A stretch of DNA of 64,000 nucleotides from the NCBI GenBank assembly GCA_028274465.1, contig CM051455.1, positions 50,135,351-50,199,350 on the forward strand, given 5' to 3'. Both the position numbers and the translations under genes were made by a program. Source of the DNA: Plantago ovata (Eukaryota; Streptophyta; Magnoliopsida; Lamiales; Plantaginaceae). A model generated the notes under the pieces. The model was not told the DNA's origin. It saw nothing but the letters and a program-made list of their open reading frames with translations, and made no database searches. Below, piece by piece: positions 20,901 through 33,759 of this stretch (the first letter of the stretch is position 1; each line of letters starts with the position of its first letter).

Positions 20901-23900
20901 TACTAGGGAAGAAAGTTTTACTTGGATTGGATGATCTTCAGATGCAATATGAACAACCGCATTTTCGTACTGATCTTTAAATAATCTACGGAAAAAATTA
21001 AGAAGAACTATTAGAATATGGTCACTGGTCACATATGGAATGACTAAATCGTGCAACCGCTATGTGCGAAAACATGAGATATGAATAGCACGAAAGTCAT
21101 GAAGTGTGAATTGGCACAATGCACACATGCTAATGAATAGTGGTGCAGGCATGCTAACGAATAGTACATGCATTAATTAGTAGATATCCTTGTGTGATTT
21201 ACTATTGACTAAAGTGCCTAGCACTTGTCTATTTATACTTCTGATTGTTGAGAATAATAATAAGAAAGACACAATGTAGTCCTTAGCACCTCCTCCCTAT
21301 ATTTTCTACACTATGCAACGCATTCTTAGAGTTTATAATGTCAAGCCACTCATAGAAATATGAAAGTGAAGCTCAGACGTGTCTCTGCACAAGTTCTGTA
21401 GAGAACTAAGAGAGGAGCTGATTACAGTTTCTTGTGGCCAACTCAACTAATCCAAAAGTTGCTGTAGCATGCCCAAAAAAAGTCTGTTAGTCCCAGTACC
21501 CTCCATGCATTTTTCAGCCCTACTATTATATTTCTTCTATTTTCTGGCATTTTCAAGCCCTTGTTCGAATATTCGTCAATATGGAACAGTACTAACTTGA
21601 GCGTTTTTCGACCCACTTTCATTATCATTGCAGGCAAATTACTTATAACTATTTATACTTTTTACTAATGACACGACATTTAATCTCTAGTTCACCAGAA
21701 GCATTACGAAAAATTCTGTATGTTAAACATAACTATGAATGTGTCAAGTGGGTAAAATGTAAATCTAAGAGAAGCATGAGGAACATCTAATGATGAATGG
21801 CCATTCACAAGAAACATTATGAAACACTCCGAATGTAAATTAGTTATAAATTTAAACTTCTACTTCACCAGAAGCATTCCAAAACAGTCTTGTGTGAAGT
21901 GGGACACACATAAATTTAACAGACAGTAAGAGCAAACTAATGATAAGTAACCAATCACAAGATACTCCGACCAGGACTTGCAGACTAAAAAAAATTGTTT
22001 GCTTAATATTAGCATGCAGAAACCATAATGATTAATAATTACCTTAGAAGCTGCACATCTTCTTCATTTAGAAATCTTGGAACTAAAGACTCTGCATGAC
22101 ACAAGAGTGAACCTACGCACAGAAAAGGTTATTAGAGAGATCATCTGCATTGCACTAACTTGAAAGTTGAAAAGATATGAGGAAGAGCAGTACATAAGTT
22201 CCTGCGGACAGTCATAATCTTTTTGGGGACAGTTGCTGGTGAGGATTCAATAGATGGTTCTTGAGGCTCCTCCATTAAGAGACTGACAAACTTGCCGAGA
22301 AAATGCCCCTTGTCATCTGTATTGGAAGTTGGAACAGAACTTTATAGTTGTTTCAAGTAAGTGTAATAGTCAATCCAACTACGGCTAGGAAGAGAAAATT
22401 ACATTACCTTGACATACGTCACGGATAAAACAATGAAGGTTTGCTATCACTTTAATCAATAAAGATGTCACAGTATGGGCATACATTTCACGAGGTATAC
22501 TGCAGGCAACAAATGAATATAAATTAATTGTTCTTGACAGAAGTTGCATTTAATCATTCAAACCAAAAAAACAGCTTAAACGATACATACTCCAAAGTTG
22601 CATTGTCTTCACTTAGTGGTAGGTAAGATGAGCACCAACCAGACAAAAATTCTGCATGTGGAACTAGAAAGAGAGCCACCAAAACTTCCGGCTGAAAAGA
22701 AACATTATAAGAGTCGGGAATACTCCTCTGTGAATAAGTGAGGTGCACCATATACTCAACACAATGTGTGGGATGCAAATATACATAAGATAGTGGACAG
22801 ACACTAGGAGCACCTCTTAAGAACATATTTTAACCTATTTATTATAAATAAAATTCAGCATCAAGAATATTTTTTCAAATGAATATGAGTCAAACTTGAG
22901 CAAAGAGTATAAAAAACGGAGGAATGCATTCAGTATTTCATAATAGTTCTTCACTAAGAAACAAGCAACTTTGAAGCTGAAATTGGGAAAGCACCTTTGG
23001 GCACTTAAATAACCAAGCAATCATAGAATATCACACTAGGAAGTAGAACCCGGGAAAATATTCATTTATCCACTTTTCTCCATGAACTAGTATGGCATGT
23101 GGATATTCACGCAGGTAAACTTGAATTTTACTATACCAAGGAACTAGAAATTCTTGCTCACACCATACGAAAAAAAGGGAAACAATTATGTCCACTCAAA
23201 GAAAAAGAAAGCTAACTAACCAGACACCTGCGGGTTCCAACAAATCAGAGAGAGAGATCATTTATTCTGGCTTCACGTACAAGAGACCAGACCACATAAT
23301 AGTCTAACCCTTTTGCAAAAAAAAAAAACATATACTCCTAGGACTACAAATGTGTGCTCGAGTAAGACATAAGTGGTATTCTGAAAATGTTACTGATAAT
23401 AATCCTGGGGGCACTATATTAGAGAAACTTATAGCGATCAGTATGTCAAATGGCAAAGGATAATGACAATAGTTCCACAAAAGCTTACAAATTCTGTCAT
23501 GAAAAATGGCCGGAAATTTGAATCATCAGAGAATATATCTGTCACCCGCATTGAATTCAATTCCAGTTGCCCTTTGAAATGGGTTATCTCAGAGGAAGCG
23601 GTCAACTGCTTGGACTTCACACCATACATTTTCTTCAGTAATTCAATAACCTAAACAAAATGAATGTCCAAAGCACCAATCAGTCAGGTCACTTTCGTCA
23701 ATGTCAGGTTAACCACAAGAAAGCATATGGATAACAGATACTAGATAATTAAGTAGATTGATTTATCACAATGAAGCTTAATTGCAGACTATATAGCCGC
23801 ATCCACTAGCAGCATACTGTAACCTATTATATGGGATTTTCCAATATATCTCAATCATCAGAAATTAAAGGGAAATGATATGAGCAATCCATCATAAAAT

Positions 23901-26900
23901 GGGGCCATTTTAAACATTCTTTTGATATTTTTCTCAATGGTTTTAAATATTGTCAAGAATGCCTCCATTTTCTCAAGCATAAATGAACACATCTCAAATT
24001 CTGCACTCATAATTCATAAGAACATATAATAATTACTCTCTGTAGTAACCTGATGAGCAATAGACTGAGCTAAATCGTGACTTTCAGCCGTGCTGACAAC
24101 CTCATCCAGGTAAGTTGCACTCTCCTCACAGAGACACTGGAGCTACAACAATAAAAACAGATAATTGCCGTCACCTTAAGTATGAAGAAAGCACACATGT
24201 GCAAGAATGCAGAATTCTGAAACACCTGGATGACCATTAAAAATCATTTGAGGCCACCATTATTAATATTATTTGGTTTAGACTTACAATAGATAAAGCT
24301 TGCGACTTCAGCCGGGAGACAGATGACATGTAAGAGGGGGTTTCCCTATATTGTGGAGATAACTTTAAATTCATAACAGCCTCAACCAGCGAAAGGACAC
24401 CTCCATTTCCACATAACGTCTGACATGAAGAGTAGAGAGAAAAAGAAGAGTGAGAAAACATGAACATGCAAATTTACAAGATACAAACAGTTAACGGTAA
24501 GTGTGACAACTTTTAAGCATGTAAGAACAGTTGATTATCATGTTTCTTAATTTTCGGCCTTGAGCAATTTCAAGGAGATAGAAAGTGAACTCTTGATCTG
24601 GCAACAAAAAAAGTCCAGAACTAGTAAATGGAGCTCTATGGTAATCTTAGACTCACGCGCAACACTATTAAAAGCACAATCTAGTAACAATTTACTACTA
24701 GTCTATCATAAATTACCAGAACCTAGAAGCAAGGTCCTCTTAAGCAATTAAATTATATCAAAATATTCATTCTCAAATTATTATTTTGTGCTCATAATCA
24801 GGGAATTATGCTTCCATAATGCAGATACATAGATCAACATATCTAGTTGGATACCCTTGGGGGGGGGGGGGGTGCACTGGGTAAAAACCCTCAAGCTCAC
24901 GCAATAGCATACAGTTACAAACCACACAATCCAGGGAAAGTTCACTTAGTGCAACAGGCTCAAATTCGCTTCCAGTGGGGTTTGAAGTTTGAACCTGACA
25001 CTGAACGGGTGGTATTTCTCTCTTTTAACCAACTAGATGACCATTGAAGGTAATCTTGTTAAGTAACAAAAAATTATCTAGCTGAACATTCATGCATATT
25101 GAGAAAATCAAACACCAAACTGTATAAAAACTGAGCAAACCTTATTCCGGACAATAAATTCTCGGAACAACTTCTGATCACAGCAAGACTTCAGAAAATG
25201 CAGAGAGCATTCACACTGCTGGCAAAGATGAATTAAGGTCTCTACATCACTAGGGGATGTGTCTTCACGGGTCTCGACACCTTGAGAAGAAAGCTTAGCC
25301 TGGAGTACCGTGACATTTATACAAACTGCAGCAAATGCTGCGTCTATGAATATTTCTGTCTGCAAAAATTTTATGAGAATAAATTCAAGCTCGTCGGACG
25401 ATATGTTTAAAGACATGCATATGATAATGATGATTGGAGTTTCTGCAGAAAGTGAAGATTTTATCAAGAAGTACTTCCTTGAGATTTTTATGGGATTGCC
25501 TAAATTAGTCAATGTATAATTACCTTGGGATATGCCGTCAAAACTTGAACTACTTCTTCGTGCTGTGGAGAAATTATTACCGTTAACAGTTTTAAACCGC
25601 AAGCAACCAGGGCCGAGTGCAATAGAACTAAATCATTAGGGGCTTGCAGAGATTCCTAGGAGGGCAAAGCAATTATCAGTATGCATCCACAAGCAGAGAT
25701 ATAAATCCATGAACACGGAAAAGAACCTGTCTGTATGCACTGAGGACGATTATCAAATAGAAGACAAGGTCAATTAGCTGTTCTGTGACTTTCATGTCTT
25801 CGAGCAGTATCTGCAGCAAATTTTCAAGGTATAAAAATTATAGTGCAAATGGAGATATTAAGTAGATCATGGCATTCCACAGAGAATACATGCAGCCAAA
25901 AGCTACTCATAGACTAATGATAAGTGCATCCAGAAAAGGAATTTGTATCAACATTAAAGAAGAATAGTGCGAAGAGAATAAAAGGCGGCCCACTGTCATG
26001 ATTTAAATAATGCCAAGTATAAGGCATGCAGGGGACATAAAAATATATGGACATACAAATACATATATGTCAGCGAATGCCAGGAGTTGAGGTTTATACA
26101 CATTCTGACGATAGGAAACAACCTAAAAAAGTTGCAATTATAGCAGGAATGTGCTCGTGGGTTATAACATAGGGCGGAGCTAATAAGTATTTGAACCATA
26201 TGAGGGAATGCTCCCCATACCTTGGTGACCATAAGAAATCCCAGATGATTGGCCATCGAAAGTAAATAAAGGTCATGAAAGTATGAAACAGGATGGAATT
26301 TGACTACATTGAAATAATCAATGTGGTGGTTCTTTTTCTCAATGATTCTCTCACATTAAAGTACATAATCTCTTCTCGAAGCAATAAGTAAAACACCACC
26401 ACGCCACCTATGTAATATAGCTTGGTGGTTTATAGGCTGCTTCTATCCAAAGTTATAAGTAAAAACCAATTACTGCATTATTCAAAGGATGTAATAGACA
26501 TTGCATAACCTCCTCAATTTTCGGCACGCGAATTGCAAGATCACACATGGCATGCAGCAGAAGGACCCCGCATAACAAGTACTTGAAGGTGGTCTTGTCC
26601 CTTTGCCAAGCCATTGTCACAGCAATAATGTGAAGAGGAAGATGTCTTGCAAAAAAGGTGATGTCAATCTGCAGAATCAAATAATCAAATCAAGCCCATT
26701 TCTTTTATCAAAGTTTCACCAATACATCAAACAAAAACAAACCTGATGGCTATTTGAGCAGTTTTTTAATTTGATTACCAACCTGTATGTGTGATCCATC
26801 CTCAACAATGCGCCGAATCAGATTGCTGTTCCCAGAATCCTTGATTAGTTTGATAAGCTGCTGGGGGGTAAGTTCGTGCAGTCCTTTCACCGCCGCAATT

Positions 26901-27734
26901 AAATCATTCCCCTAAACGAAGAAAGCAGAACAATATTCAAGCAACCTCATGAACAATTGAATGCTGTTTCTAATTAATGGAAAAAATGCATCAAAGGAGC
27001 TTTGATGGAAACTAATGAAATGGTTTCTCAGGCAACACAGTGAGCATCATGCACGACCCATTGCAATTTACATTGCTCCAGAAACAATACACTTCAATCC
27101 AAATCCACTTCTCATCAGTGTATGGTATCTCTCAAGGAAAACCATTTAACTCCCCTAACATGTTGCATGAAGTTCACTTGAACTATATGCTAAAGATATA
27201 ATATCCCCCAGTGAAAGAAAAAATGAAACAAAGAGCTATAGAAAATCCTCAGGTGGACCAAAACCAAAATACTTCCCTATGAAAAGAAGCAAAAATAATA
27301 GAGAACATATCCAAATGATGAAATACTAAGTCATGCATGAAATGCTATATGTTCTAAATAAATACCACCAAACAAGCCCGATACAGGCAGAAAATGCAGA
27401 ATTATTCAAAGCAGTTGCTTTAAGATCTCAAACAAATGTTCCCTTTCTCAGTCTAACAAAATAATTCAGAAACCGATTGCATGGACCATAACAAAGGGAA
27501 CATATCCAAATGATGAAATGCTATATGTTCTAATTAAATACCACCAAACAAGCCTGATACAGAGTACTAACAACTATCACACACACACATACACACATCC
27601 AACTTCTTTTTCTTAAATTATATCTATATAATCAAACAAATTCAACTTACAGAAGGAGGCTCATCTCGGCTACCAGTCACATTTCTCAGCTCTGAACTGG
27701 TTGGAACACGAAAATCCTCCCATCTCCTCATCAT
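17963..27734 (-). CDS. NDX: Nodulin homeobox protein (NDX); homeodomain frame-shifted by one base
   Basis: Seventeen coding exons (right to left): 27651-27734, 26783-26911, 26510-26668, 25727-25810, 25524-25655, 25141-25359, 24288-24419, 24050-24142, 23489-23650, 22591-22691, 22408-22499, 22194-22316, 22043-22112, 20922-20985, 20295-20788, 20153-20187 and 17963-18497. NDX is a plant-specific nuclear protein with an atypical C-terminal homeodomain; in Arabidopsis it binds the FLC COOLAIR region and stabilises an R-loop (family knowledge). Seen here are the long helical N-terminal region, KRKRP-MNDKQISLIEGAL opening the homeodomain, WLNNRKAKLARIAKDVRP closing it, and an acidic-flanked C-terminal module (FEPGQYVVLVGEKGEEMGKG). 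Exon lengths total 2708 nt, one short of a multiple of three: in exon 20295-20788 the frame slips at about 20319-20326, between NANSL and WADKISLHG. As read, translation would end at about 716 of 902 residues. The start is the first of two tandem ATGs just after a 5'UTR intron. Confidence 0.9.
19504..20101. mobile_element. 598-bp non-autonomous hAT-type element in NDX intron
   Basis: The left end CAATGGCGGAGG and the right end, reverse-complemented CAGTGGTGAAGCCAG, form hAT-like inverted ends. The perfect 8-bp target duplication TAAGCCAA lies at 19496-19503 and 20102-20109. No transposase is present. It sits in the intron 18498-20152, between the exon encoding GTEVTTSRLKNW and the exon encoding LNNRKAKL. 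At 19603-19650 it carries a tRNA-like stretch. Confidence 0.82.
24850..25015 (-). repeat. SINE-like dispersed repeat candidate in NDX intron
   Basis: On the minus strand the segment runs from a B-box-like GTCAGGTTCAAACTTCAAAC to GGGTTTTTACCCAGTGCACC followed by a G/C homopolymer. This resembles small plant retroposons, but no clear target duplication or poly-A tail was found. Confidence 0.3.
27307..27560. repeat. ~80-bp direct repeat in NDX intron
   Basis: CATATCCAAATGATGAAAT, followed by CTATATGTTCTAA and ACCACCAAACAAGCC, occurs at about 27307-27390 and again at about 27499-27560 with small differences. Intronic and non-coding. Confidence 0.6.
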
Positions 27735-27735
27735 A

Positions 27736-27781
27736 CTGATCCCCCAAAACAACACAAAAAACAGTAAATGAGCTAACCAAA

Positions 27782-27828
<47 letters not shown>

Positions 27829-27830
27829 TA

Positions 27831-27899
<69 letters not shown>

Positions 27900-28240
27900 T
27901 AAAAAATAAAAAAAACGAAAACAAACACATTAATTAATAGACACTCGTGATAAATGATAGAAGTTACGAAATTACTTCCACTAAACGAACAAATCAATGC
28001 ATGTGACACTCAGCCAGTGAGATTACGTTTACAAGCAAATTTACAGGCTTCTATAAAATAGCAGCAGAATCTAGCTAAACACACTACACGGATAATTTAA
28101 CAGTTCAATTCAGCCCTAACTACTGCATAAGTACCTAAAATTGACATTGAGAAGAAGAATCGAACTCACCTGGATTGTGAAGAGACGAAATATGGAGTGA
28201 AATTGAGAGAGAATCAAGCAGGTGTGTGTACAGAAATTGA
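27736..28240 (-). other. NDX 5'UTR exon and intron with (AAT)n microsatellite
   Basis: A donor CAATCCAG|GTGAGT (minus strand, exon edge at 28170) and an acceptor GGGATCAG one base before the start codon define a 434-bp 5'UTR intron, 27736-28169. It contains an AAT repeat at about 27784-27896. Upstream, near 28240-28260, is a short (GT)n run. The transcription start is not determined. Confidence 0.65.
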
Positions 28241-28261
28241 AAGTGTGTGTGTGTGTGTTTT

Positions 28262-29235
28262 GTTTGTCAGTGAAGATGGCGATTTATATATGATATGATA
28301 AATTGGCAAAATGGCAAGCGATCTATTAAGTGCAGTGTGCTAACATACGCCGCAGTAATGGGCCTACTACCTACCAAAAGTATTTATTCTTCTTTGTTCT
28401 TTTACCCTGTTTTTAAGTGTTTTACTATATGTACTTGTTTAGACTTCACCCAAATCAATATGGTGAGTAATTTAAAATTAGATTATTTTCTTTTAATGGT
28501 AGACATTAGGATTATATACAACAAAAAATATAGTTACTTAGATTATACTAGCTCTCCTTTAATAGTCTTATATGTATGTTTATTATTATTTTGAATAAAT
28601 ATATATAATATATAGTAACATTTTATCTTGTTTAGATGGATATATCCTAGATAGAAAACTGTTTATTAATTTTAACTTTACATTATTTGAAAATTTGAAT
28701 TTGAGAATTGTTACTAACAGAAGCTATACCAAAACATTGTATTTTTCTGTTGTAAATAATTGTTTTAAGACGTTGTAATTTTCTGGGTAATATATAAAAT
28801 TACAAAAACAATAGAGAATGCTCTCTTGAATAGTATTATTATGTGGTGCAGAAGACATTCACGCTATTACAAAAAATACCCTATCAAACAAAATTCAATA
28901 CTTAGAATTTTAAGCAGGTTTATGATATGAACATGTTTTTTGACAAATTCTCTTACTCTGTGATTTGAATGACGTAAGATGAATAGAAAATCAATGATAA
29001 ATGAAACTCTTACTCGTATTTTAAGAAAACATAAATACAGGAGTGTGGAGTGTGGGTGCTATATTACTTACTCTATATCAAAAATATGTTATGTATCTAT
29101 CTTTTTAAATTTTGTTAAATGAACTGATAATGTTATTGTAAATTTGGATTGAGTTGATGAAATTTTGATACTTCATTTGTTTTTGGAACTTTTTTTCTCC
29201 CCTCACCCCCTTCCTCAATCTCCCTCCCCTCACCT
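28262..29235. other. Intergenic upstream of NDX
   Basis: AT-rich DNA with no supported gene. The proximal part is expected to be the NDX promoter, but no motif is specific enough to name. Confidence 0.45.
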
Positions 29236-29239
29236 TTTC

Positions 29240-29715
29240 CGATCTAATCATTTCATTCAGCCAAATGATGGGGAAAAACACCATTAACAATCACGCATGC
29301 GATAAAATCTTTAAGACTAATCCATTTTCCAATCTGATCATTTCATTAAGCCAGATGATAGGAAAAACACCATTCACAATCACGCATGCGATAAAATCTT
29401 TAAGACTCACCTATTTTCTTATCCGATCATTTCAATTCATTAAACCAGATGATAGGAAAAACACCATTCACAATCACGTATGCGATTAAATCTTAAAGAC
29501 CCCATCCCTTTGTTCGATCTTATCATTTCATTAAAGTAGATGACAAAAGAAAACACCATTCATAATCACACATGCGATAAAATCTATGGGACTCTCACTC
29601 CCCCATTCTCTCATTCCTTCCCCTCCCCTTTTCCCTTCTCTTATCATTTTCATTAAGCCAGATGACGGAGGAAAAACATCACTCGAAATCAAACATGCGA
29701 TAGAACGACATCTAA
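29240..29715. repeat. Tandem array of ~80-87-bp units
   Basis: About five units share TCATTTCATTAAGCCAGATG, followed by AGGAAAAACACCATTCACAA and TCACGCATGCGATAAAATCT. Later units are more diverged. They lie in the NDX-SWA1 intergenic region and no coding role is seen. Confidence 0.8.
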
Positions 29716-29829
29716 GACATAAAATAAAACGCATCAAAATCAAAAGTTTAAAGGACATGTAGCACTTTATACCTCTCAAGAAGCAATCGGATAGCTTGCC
29801 TTCGAGCCCTTCTGTTGAACACAATGATT

Positions 29830-31060
29830 GAATTGATTGACTGAAAAAGAGTATGAGGCGGTGATGCTATATTCAGGAGTGGGGGCTAGCTAGGGCAACG
29901 AAGTTGTATATATAAGCACATTCAAAAGTTTTTACATTTTCAAGCCATTAAAGTTTTTAACCTTTTAACTGAGAGTACAATTTCTTTATACGGATACATT
30001 CTCACAATCTTCTAAAATATTTTTCTATTTGTATATGATTTTGGTCATAATTGATTTTTACCCAAACATCCCGCTTCAAATTAATACGGGTTAAGGAATA
30101 GACATATTGTTGTACATTTTTGGGCAATGTACGTAACATAAGAAGTCACAAAGTCATAGCTAGACAAAACGTCCCTACATAATATTATTACGTGGTACAA
30201 ATGATTCACCCTATTAAAAAATATACCCGATTGAATAATAATTAAGAATCACAGAAGATTTTGAAATTTTGAAATTTGAAAATGTTCATAATATGAACAT
30301 GATTTTAAATAATTAAGAATCTCTTAATTGTGATTTGAATCACAGAAGATGAATAAAAAAGAACCGCAAGATAAATAAATGAAAATCTTATCGCGTACGT
30401 GATAAGATTATTGGTATTATACCATCTATAGTATTATTTTTTGTGTGTGTGTATTTCTCGCCTTTGACTAATGTGTCTGTGGTAATCTACAGGTGTGTTG
30501 GTTGTCCTTCGGACTTCAAGGCCACCCTTTATATAGTGTAGAGAATCTTGGAGACCACAGTAGAAACACACGGAGTAGAGTCCATCAAAGCTTAGTTATG
30601 CAACGGTGAGAAACGATATTTAACTCCTTGATCGTTTGTACTTTCCACTAACCACCATTTTCTCTAAACACGGAAGTCAGATAGGAACCACTCACATCGC
30701 CTTTGACTGGTTATAAATGAAATTAACTTCACCTTCTTCGAACTTGCACGTTAAGTAATGGTCTCTCTATATAAAGAACTTGCAAGACTTGGTTAGTATA
30801 TATGTCAGACTTGGTGAGCAATTCAAACATGTCATAGCATGTCAGGATAAAGCTGTTTGGGAAGAGAGACAAAATTAAGTACACTATCTATGTTGAGTCA
30901 AATGTAGGTACAACATAAATCTTGACATTCAATATGTTGAGCTAGACGTTGACCAACACATAATGTTTGGGGCTTGTATCATAATGTTTGAATCGTGAGG
31001 GACTTTAAACAATTAACCTCTCCTCCTTCTTTCTTAATTGGGTTCTCCTTTCTCCATTTC
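29830..31060. other. Intergenic upstream of SWA1
   Basis: No gene is supported. The DNA near 30190-30420 partly repeats motifs seen near 28830-29010 (ACAAAA..ACCC, GAAGATGAATA.AAA), suggesting a diverged duplication of non-coding DNA. Confidence 0.4.
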
Positions 31061-31073
31061 TATTACCTCCACT

Positions 31074-31090
31074 AAAACCCTAAAACCCTG
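31074..31090 (+). promoter_or_regulatory. Telo-box-like element in SWA1 5' leader
   Basis: AAAACCCTAAAACCCTG lies about 50 bp before the SWA1 start codon. AAACCCTAA telo-boxes are known promoter motifs of plant ribosomal and ribosome-biogenesis genes, which fits the function of the downstream gene. Confidence 0.6.
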
Positions 31091-31140
31091 ATAGCCAGCG
31101 GCAAACCTAAAGAAACGATTTTTATCATTCTTCAACAAAA

Positions 31141-32742
31141 ATGGCGGAAACCTACGCCGTGAAGCCGAAGCTCCGACCAACTTCAAACAGAGACACACCA
31201 ACTCCAGAATCAAAGTACTGGAAATCCTTCAAAACCCCTAAAGACATCGAAACAATCCCATCAAAATCCCTAACTTTCCCCATCACCTCACTCGCCTTTT
31301 CCCCTGTTTCACCTCACGATTTCGCCGCCTGTCATTCCGCCAATGTCACCGTCTACTCCGGCAAGACTCTGGAGCCCAGGGCCAACATCACCTCCTTCTC
31401 CGAAGCTGCTGCCTCCGCTGCATACCGTTCCGACGGGCGCCTTTTGGCTGTGGGAGACTTAACTGGTGCAGTCAAGGTGTTCGACGTAATGTCTAGCTCA
31501 AAGTCAGCCAAGCAGCTCCGTCGCTTGAGGGGTCACAGGGACGCCGTTCGACTTGTTCGTTACCCTATTGCAGATAAGTTCCATCTCTTCACCGGTGGTG
31601 ATGACTCTGTTGTTAATTATTGGGATGTTGCTGCTGAAAAGTGTCTGTTTAGCTTGTTGGGTCATAAGGATTATGTGAGGTGTGGTGATGCTTCGCCTGT
31701 GAGTGATGATATGTTTGTTTCAGGGTCTTATGATTCTAGGGTTAAGGTTTGGGATGTCAGAGTGTCGAATAAGGGGTCTGTTATGGAGCTTAATCATGAG
31801 AAGCCAGTGGAGAGTGTGATTTACTTGCCCTCTGGTGGTCTGGTGGCTACTGCAGGTGGGAACTTTGTCAAGATTTGGGATGTTATTGGTGGTGGGAGGT
31901 TGTTGCATTCCATGGAGAGTCATAACAAGACCGTTACGTCGCTTTGTATGGGTAAGGTTGGGAGTGGTGTTGGAGAGGAGGCGGAGCAGTATAGGATTCT
32001 GAGTGTTGGGCTAGATGGGTATATGAAAGTTTTTGATTATGCTAGGTTCAAGGTTACTCATTCCATGAGGTTTCTGCAACCTTTGTTGTCTGTGGGGTTT
32101 GCGCCTGACTGCTCAACGAGGGTGATAGGGACGGCGAAAGGGAATGTGTTTATTGGGAGAAGGAAAGTTAAGGTGGAGGATGAAGGTGGGGATGTGAGAG
32201 ATAAGCTGGGGTTTGGGATTGTGGAGGATGAGCCTCGGAGAACTGTTCTAAGGCCTTCATATTTTAGGTACTTCCAGCGTGGTCAAAATGTGAAGCCGCT
32301 AGAAGGGGATTATGTGGTTGGGAAGCCAAAGAAGGTGAAGTTTGCAGATTATGACAAACTCTTGAAGAAGTTTAAGCATAAGGATGCATTTGTAGCAGCC
32401 TTGAAGGGGAAGAATCCGGAAAATGTAGTGGCTGTTATTGAGGAGTTGGTTGCACGGAAGAAGTTGATGAGATGCGTCTCGAATTTGGAAACAGAGGAGC
32501 TTGCAGTGTTGTTGGGATTTCTGCAGAAGTACTCAACAGTTCCGAGATATGCAGGGCTGTTGATGAAGTTGGCAAACAAGGTTGTTGACTTGAGAGCTGA
32601 AGAAATAAAATCTTCTGGGATATTAAGAGGTCACATACGAAATTTCAAGCGAGACGTTGAGGAGGAGATTAGGATAAAGCAGTCTTTGCTGGAAATACAG
32701 GGCATAATTTCACCGATGATGAAGATTACTGCTAAAAGGTGA
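31141..32742 (+). CDS. SWA1: SWA1/UTP15, WD40 U3 snoRNP (t-UTP) protein
   Basis: A single uninterrupted exon of 533 codons, close to the expected ~530 residues for the plant UTP15 homologue SLOW WALKER1. It is a nucleolar component of the small-subunit processome, needed for 18S pre-rRNA processing and, in Arabidopsis, normal gametogenesis (family knowledge). The N-terminal ~330 residues carry WD40 repeats: AVGDLTGAVKVFDV, LRGHRDAVRLVRYP...TGGDDSVVNYWDV, LLGHKDYVRCGDAS...SGSYDSRVKVWDV, GGNFVKIWDV and LSVGLDGYMKVFD. The C-terminal UTP15 domain follows (YDKLLKKFKHKDAFVAALKG ... VARKKLMRCVSNLETEELAV ... GHIRNFKRDVEEEIRIKQSL). The start ATG follows a CAACAAAA leader and a telo-box. It is divergent from NDX; an LTR retrotransposon separates it from SCC3. 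Confidence 0.95.
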   Translation: MAETYAVKPKLRPTSNRDTPTPESKYWKSFKTPKDIETIPSKSLTFPITSLAFSPVSPHDFAACHSANVTVYSGKTLEPRANITSFSEAAASAAYRSDGRLLAVGDLTGAVKVFDVMSSSKSAKQLRRLRGHRDAVRLVRYPIADKFHLFTGGDDSVVNYWDVAAEKCLFSLLGHKDYVRCGDASPVSDDMFVSGSYDSRVKVWDVRVSNKGSVMELNHEKPVESVIYLPSGGLVATAGGNFVKIWDVIGGGRLLHSMESHNKTVTSLCMGKVGSGVGEEAEQYRILSVGLDGYMKVFDYARFKVTHSMRFLQPLLSVGFAPDCSTRVIGTAKGNVFIGRRKVKVEDEGGDVRDKLGFGIVEDEPRRTVLRPSYFRYFQRGQNVKPLEGDYVVGKPKKVKFADYDKLLKKFKHKDAFVAALKGKNPENVVAVIEELVARKKLMRCVSNLETEELAVLLGFLQKYSTVPRYAGLLMKLANKVVDLRAEEIKSSGILRGHIRNFKRDVEEEIRIKQSLLEIQGIISPMMKITAKR

Positions 32743-32759
32743 GAGAGTAGCCAGTTCTA

Positions 32760-33755
32760 CTCTTAATACTGCTCTGCAGTTTTTGAATGGGAGATGCTCC
32801 CGATTGATGAAGATTACCGCTTATAATTTGCTGATATGAAGATACTGTTGAATTGATCTGAGTTTTCTGTTCTTAATAGTGCTCTAATGTTTTTTAAATG
32901 TGAGATTCTTGAGTTTTGTTTACAATCCATAATTTATGCCTTTTAAAATTGATTTCAGTTTTCCTAATTTTACTGCTGCTTGTAACAAAATCGCTCACCA
33001 CAGGAATGTTTACCTAGCATTCTTGTTCGTTGTTACTAGTTTAATTGTTTGCAAATCATATTGCAAACTCTTGTGATCTGCAATGAATGAGTAAAATTTC
33101 TTGTTATTGATCCGGTTCTAATTGGTGATTCTGTTATTCTGTATTGTGGTTTCCTTGCTGAAAAGTGGAGACGGAATAGGAGATGATATCATGATAGCAA
33201 AGCATGGCATTTACAAGCACATGTACAGAGTGTTTGGTTTTGAGTTCGTGAGAGGCTTTATAGTTGAGTTGAGAGATGTTAATAGTGGAGGGGTTTGAGA
33301 TAGTATATGGTTTTGACTTGGATTAAGAAAAGGTAGTAGGTGGTAGAGAAGAAAATTATGGGAGTGAGATGAGAGGCCTCTTGAATTTTCATAATGGAGA
33401 GCCAAATATCATGAATGAACTATAGAGGCCCAGAGGCCTTTGGGGTTGGCAACTATTATTATTACCGTAATTACTCGTGAAAGTGTAGATATGCTGCTCA
33501 ATTCATAAGAGACCATGATATAAAAAGATTAAAAGACCAAAGAAGACAAAAGTAAACTAGCGTATGAATTATTTGTGGATTGAAAATGAGCCATTAAAAA
33601 ATCGGATTATAAGTTTTTAATGAGTCTTTGTAATAACCGTCTCTTTTGAGACTTGGCAGCCCGCAGTCTTACAATTTTTTTAAAGATCAAACATACTATT
33701 ATAACTAAGAATTACGAATACATTCACCTACGAGTTTTAACAGTATGAAGATCGT
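32760..33755. other. SWA1 3' flank and intergenic DNA
   Basis: The first ~150 bp include a diverged echo of the SWA1 tail (GATGAAGATTACCGCTTATA near 32805) and are probably 3'UTR. Nothing else is supported. Confidence 0.5.
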
Positions 33756-33759
33756 CATC

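Noticed and set aside
27670..28009. Poly-Leu and poly-Ile ORFs on the minus strand
   Set aside because: They are translations of the (AAT)n microsatellite in the NDX 5'UTR intron, not proteins.
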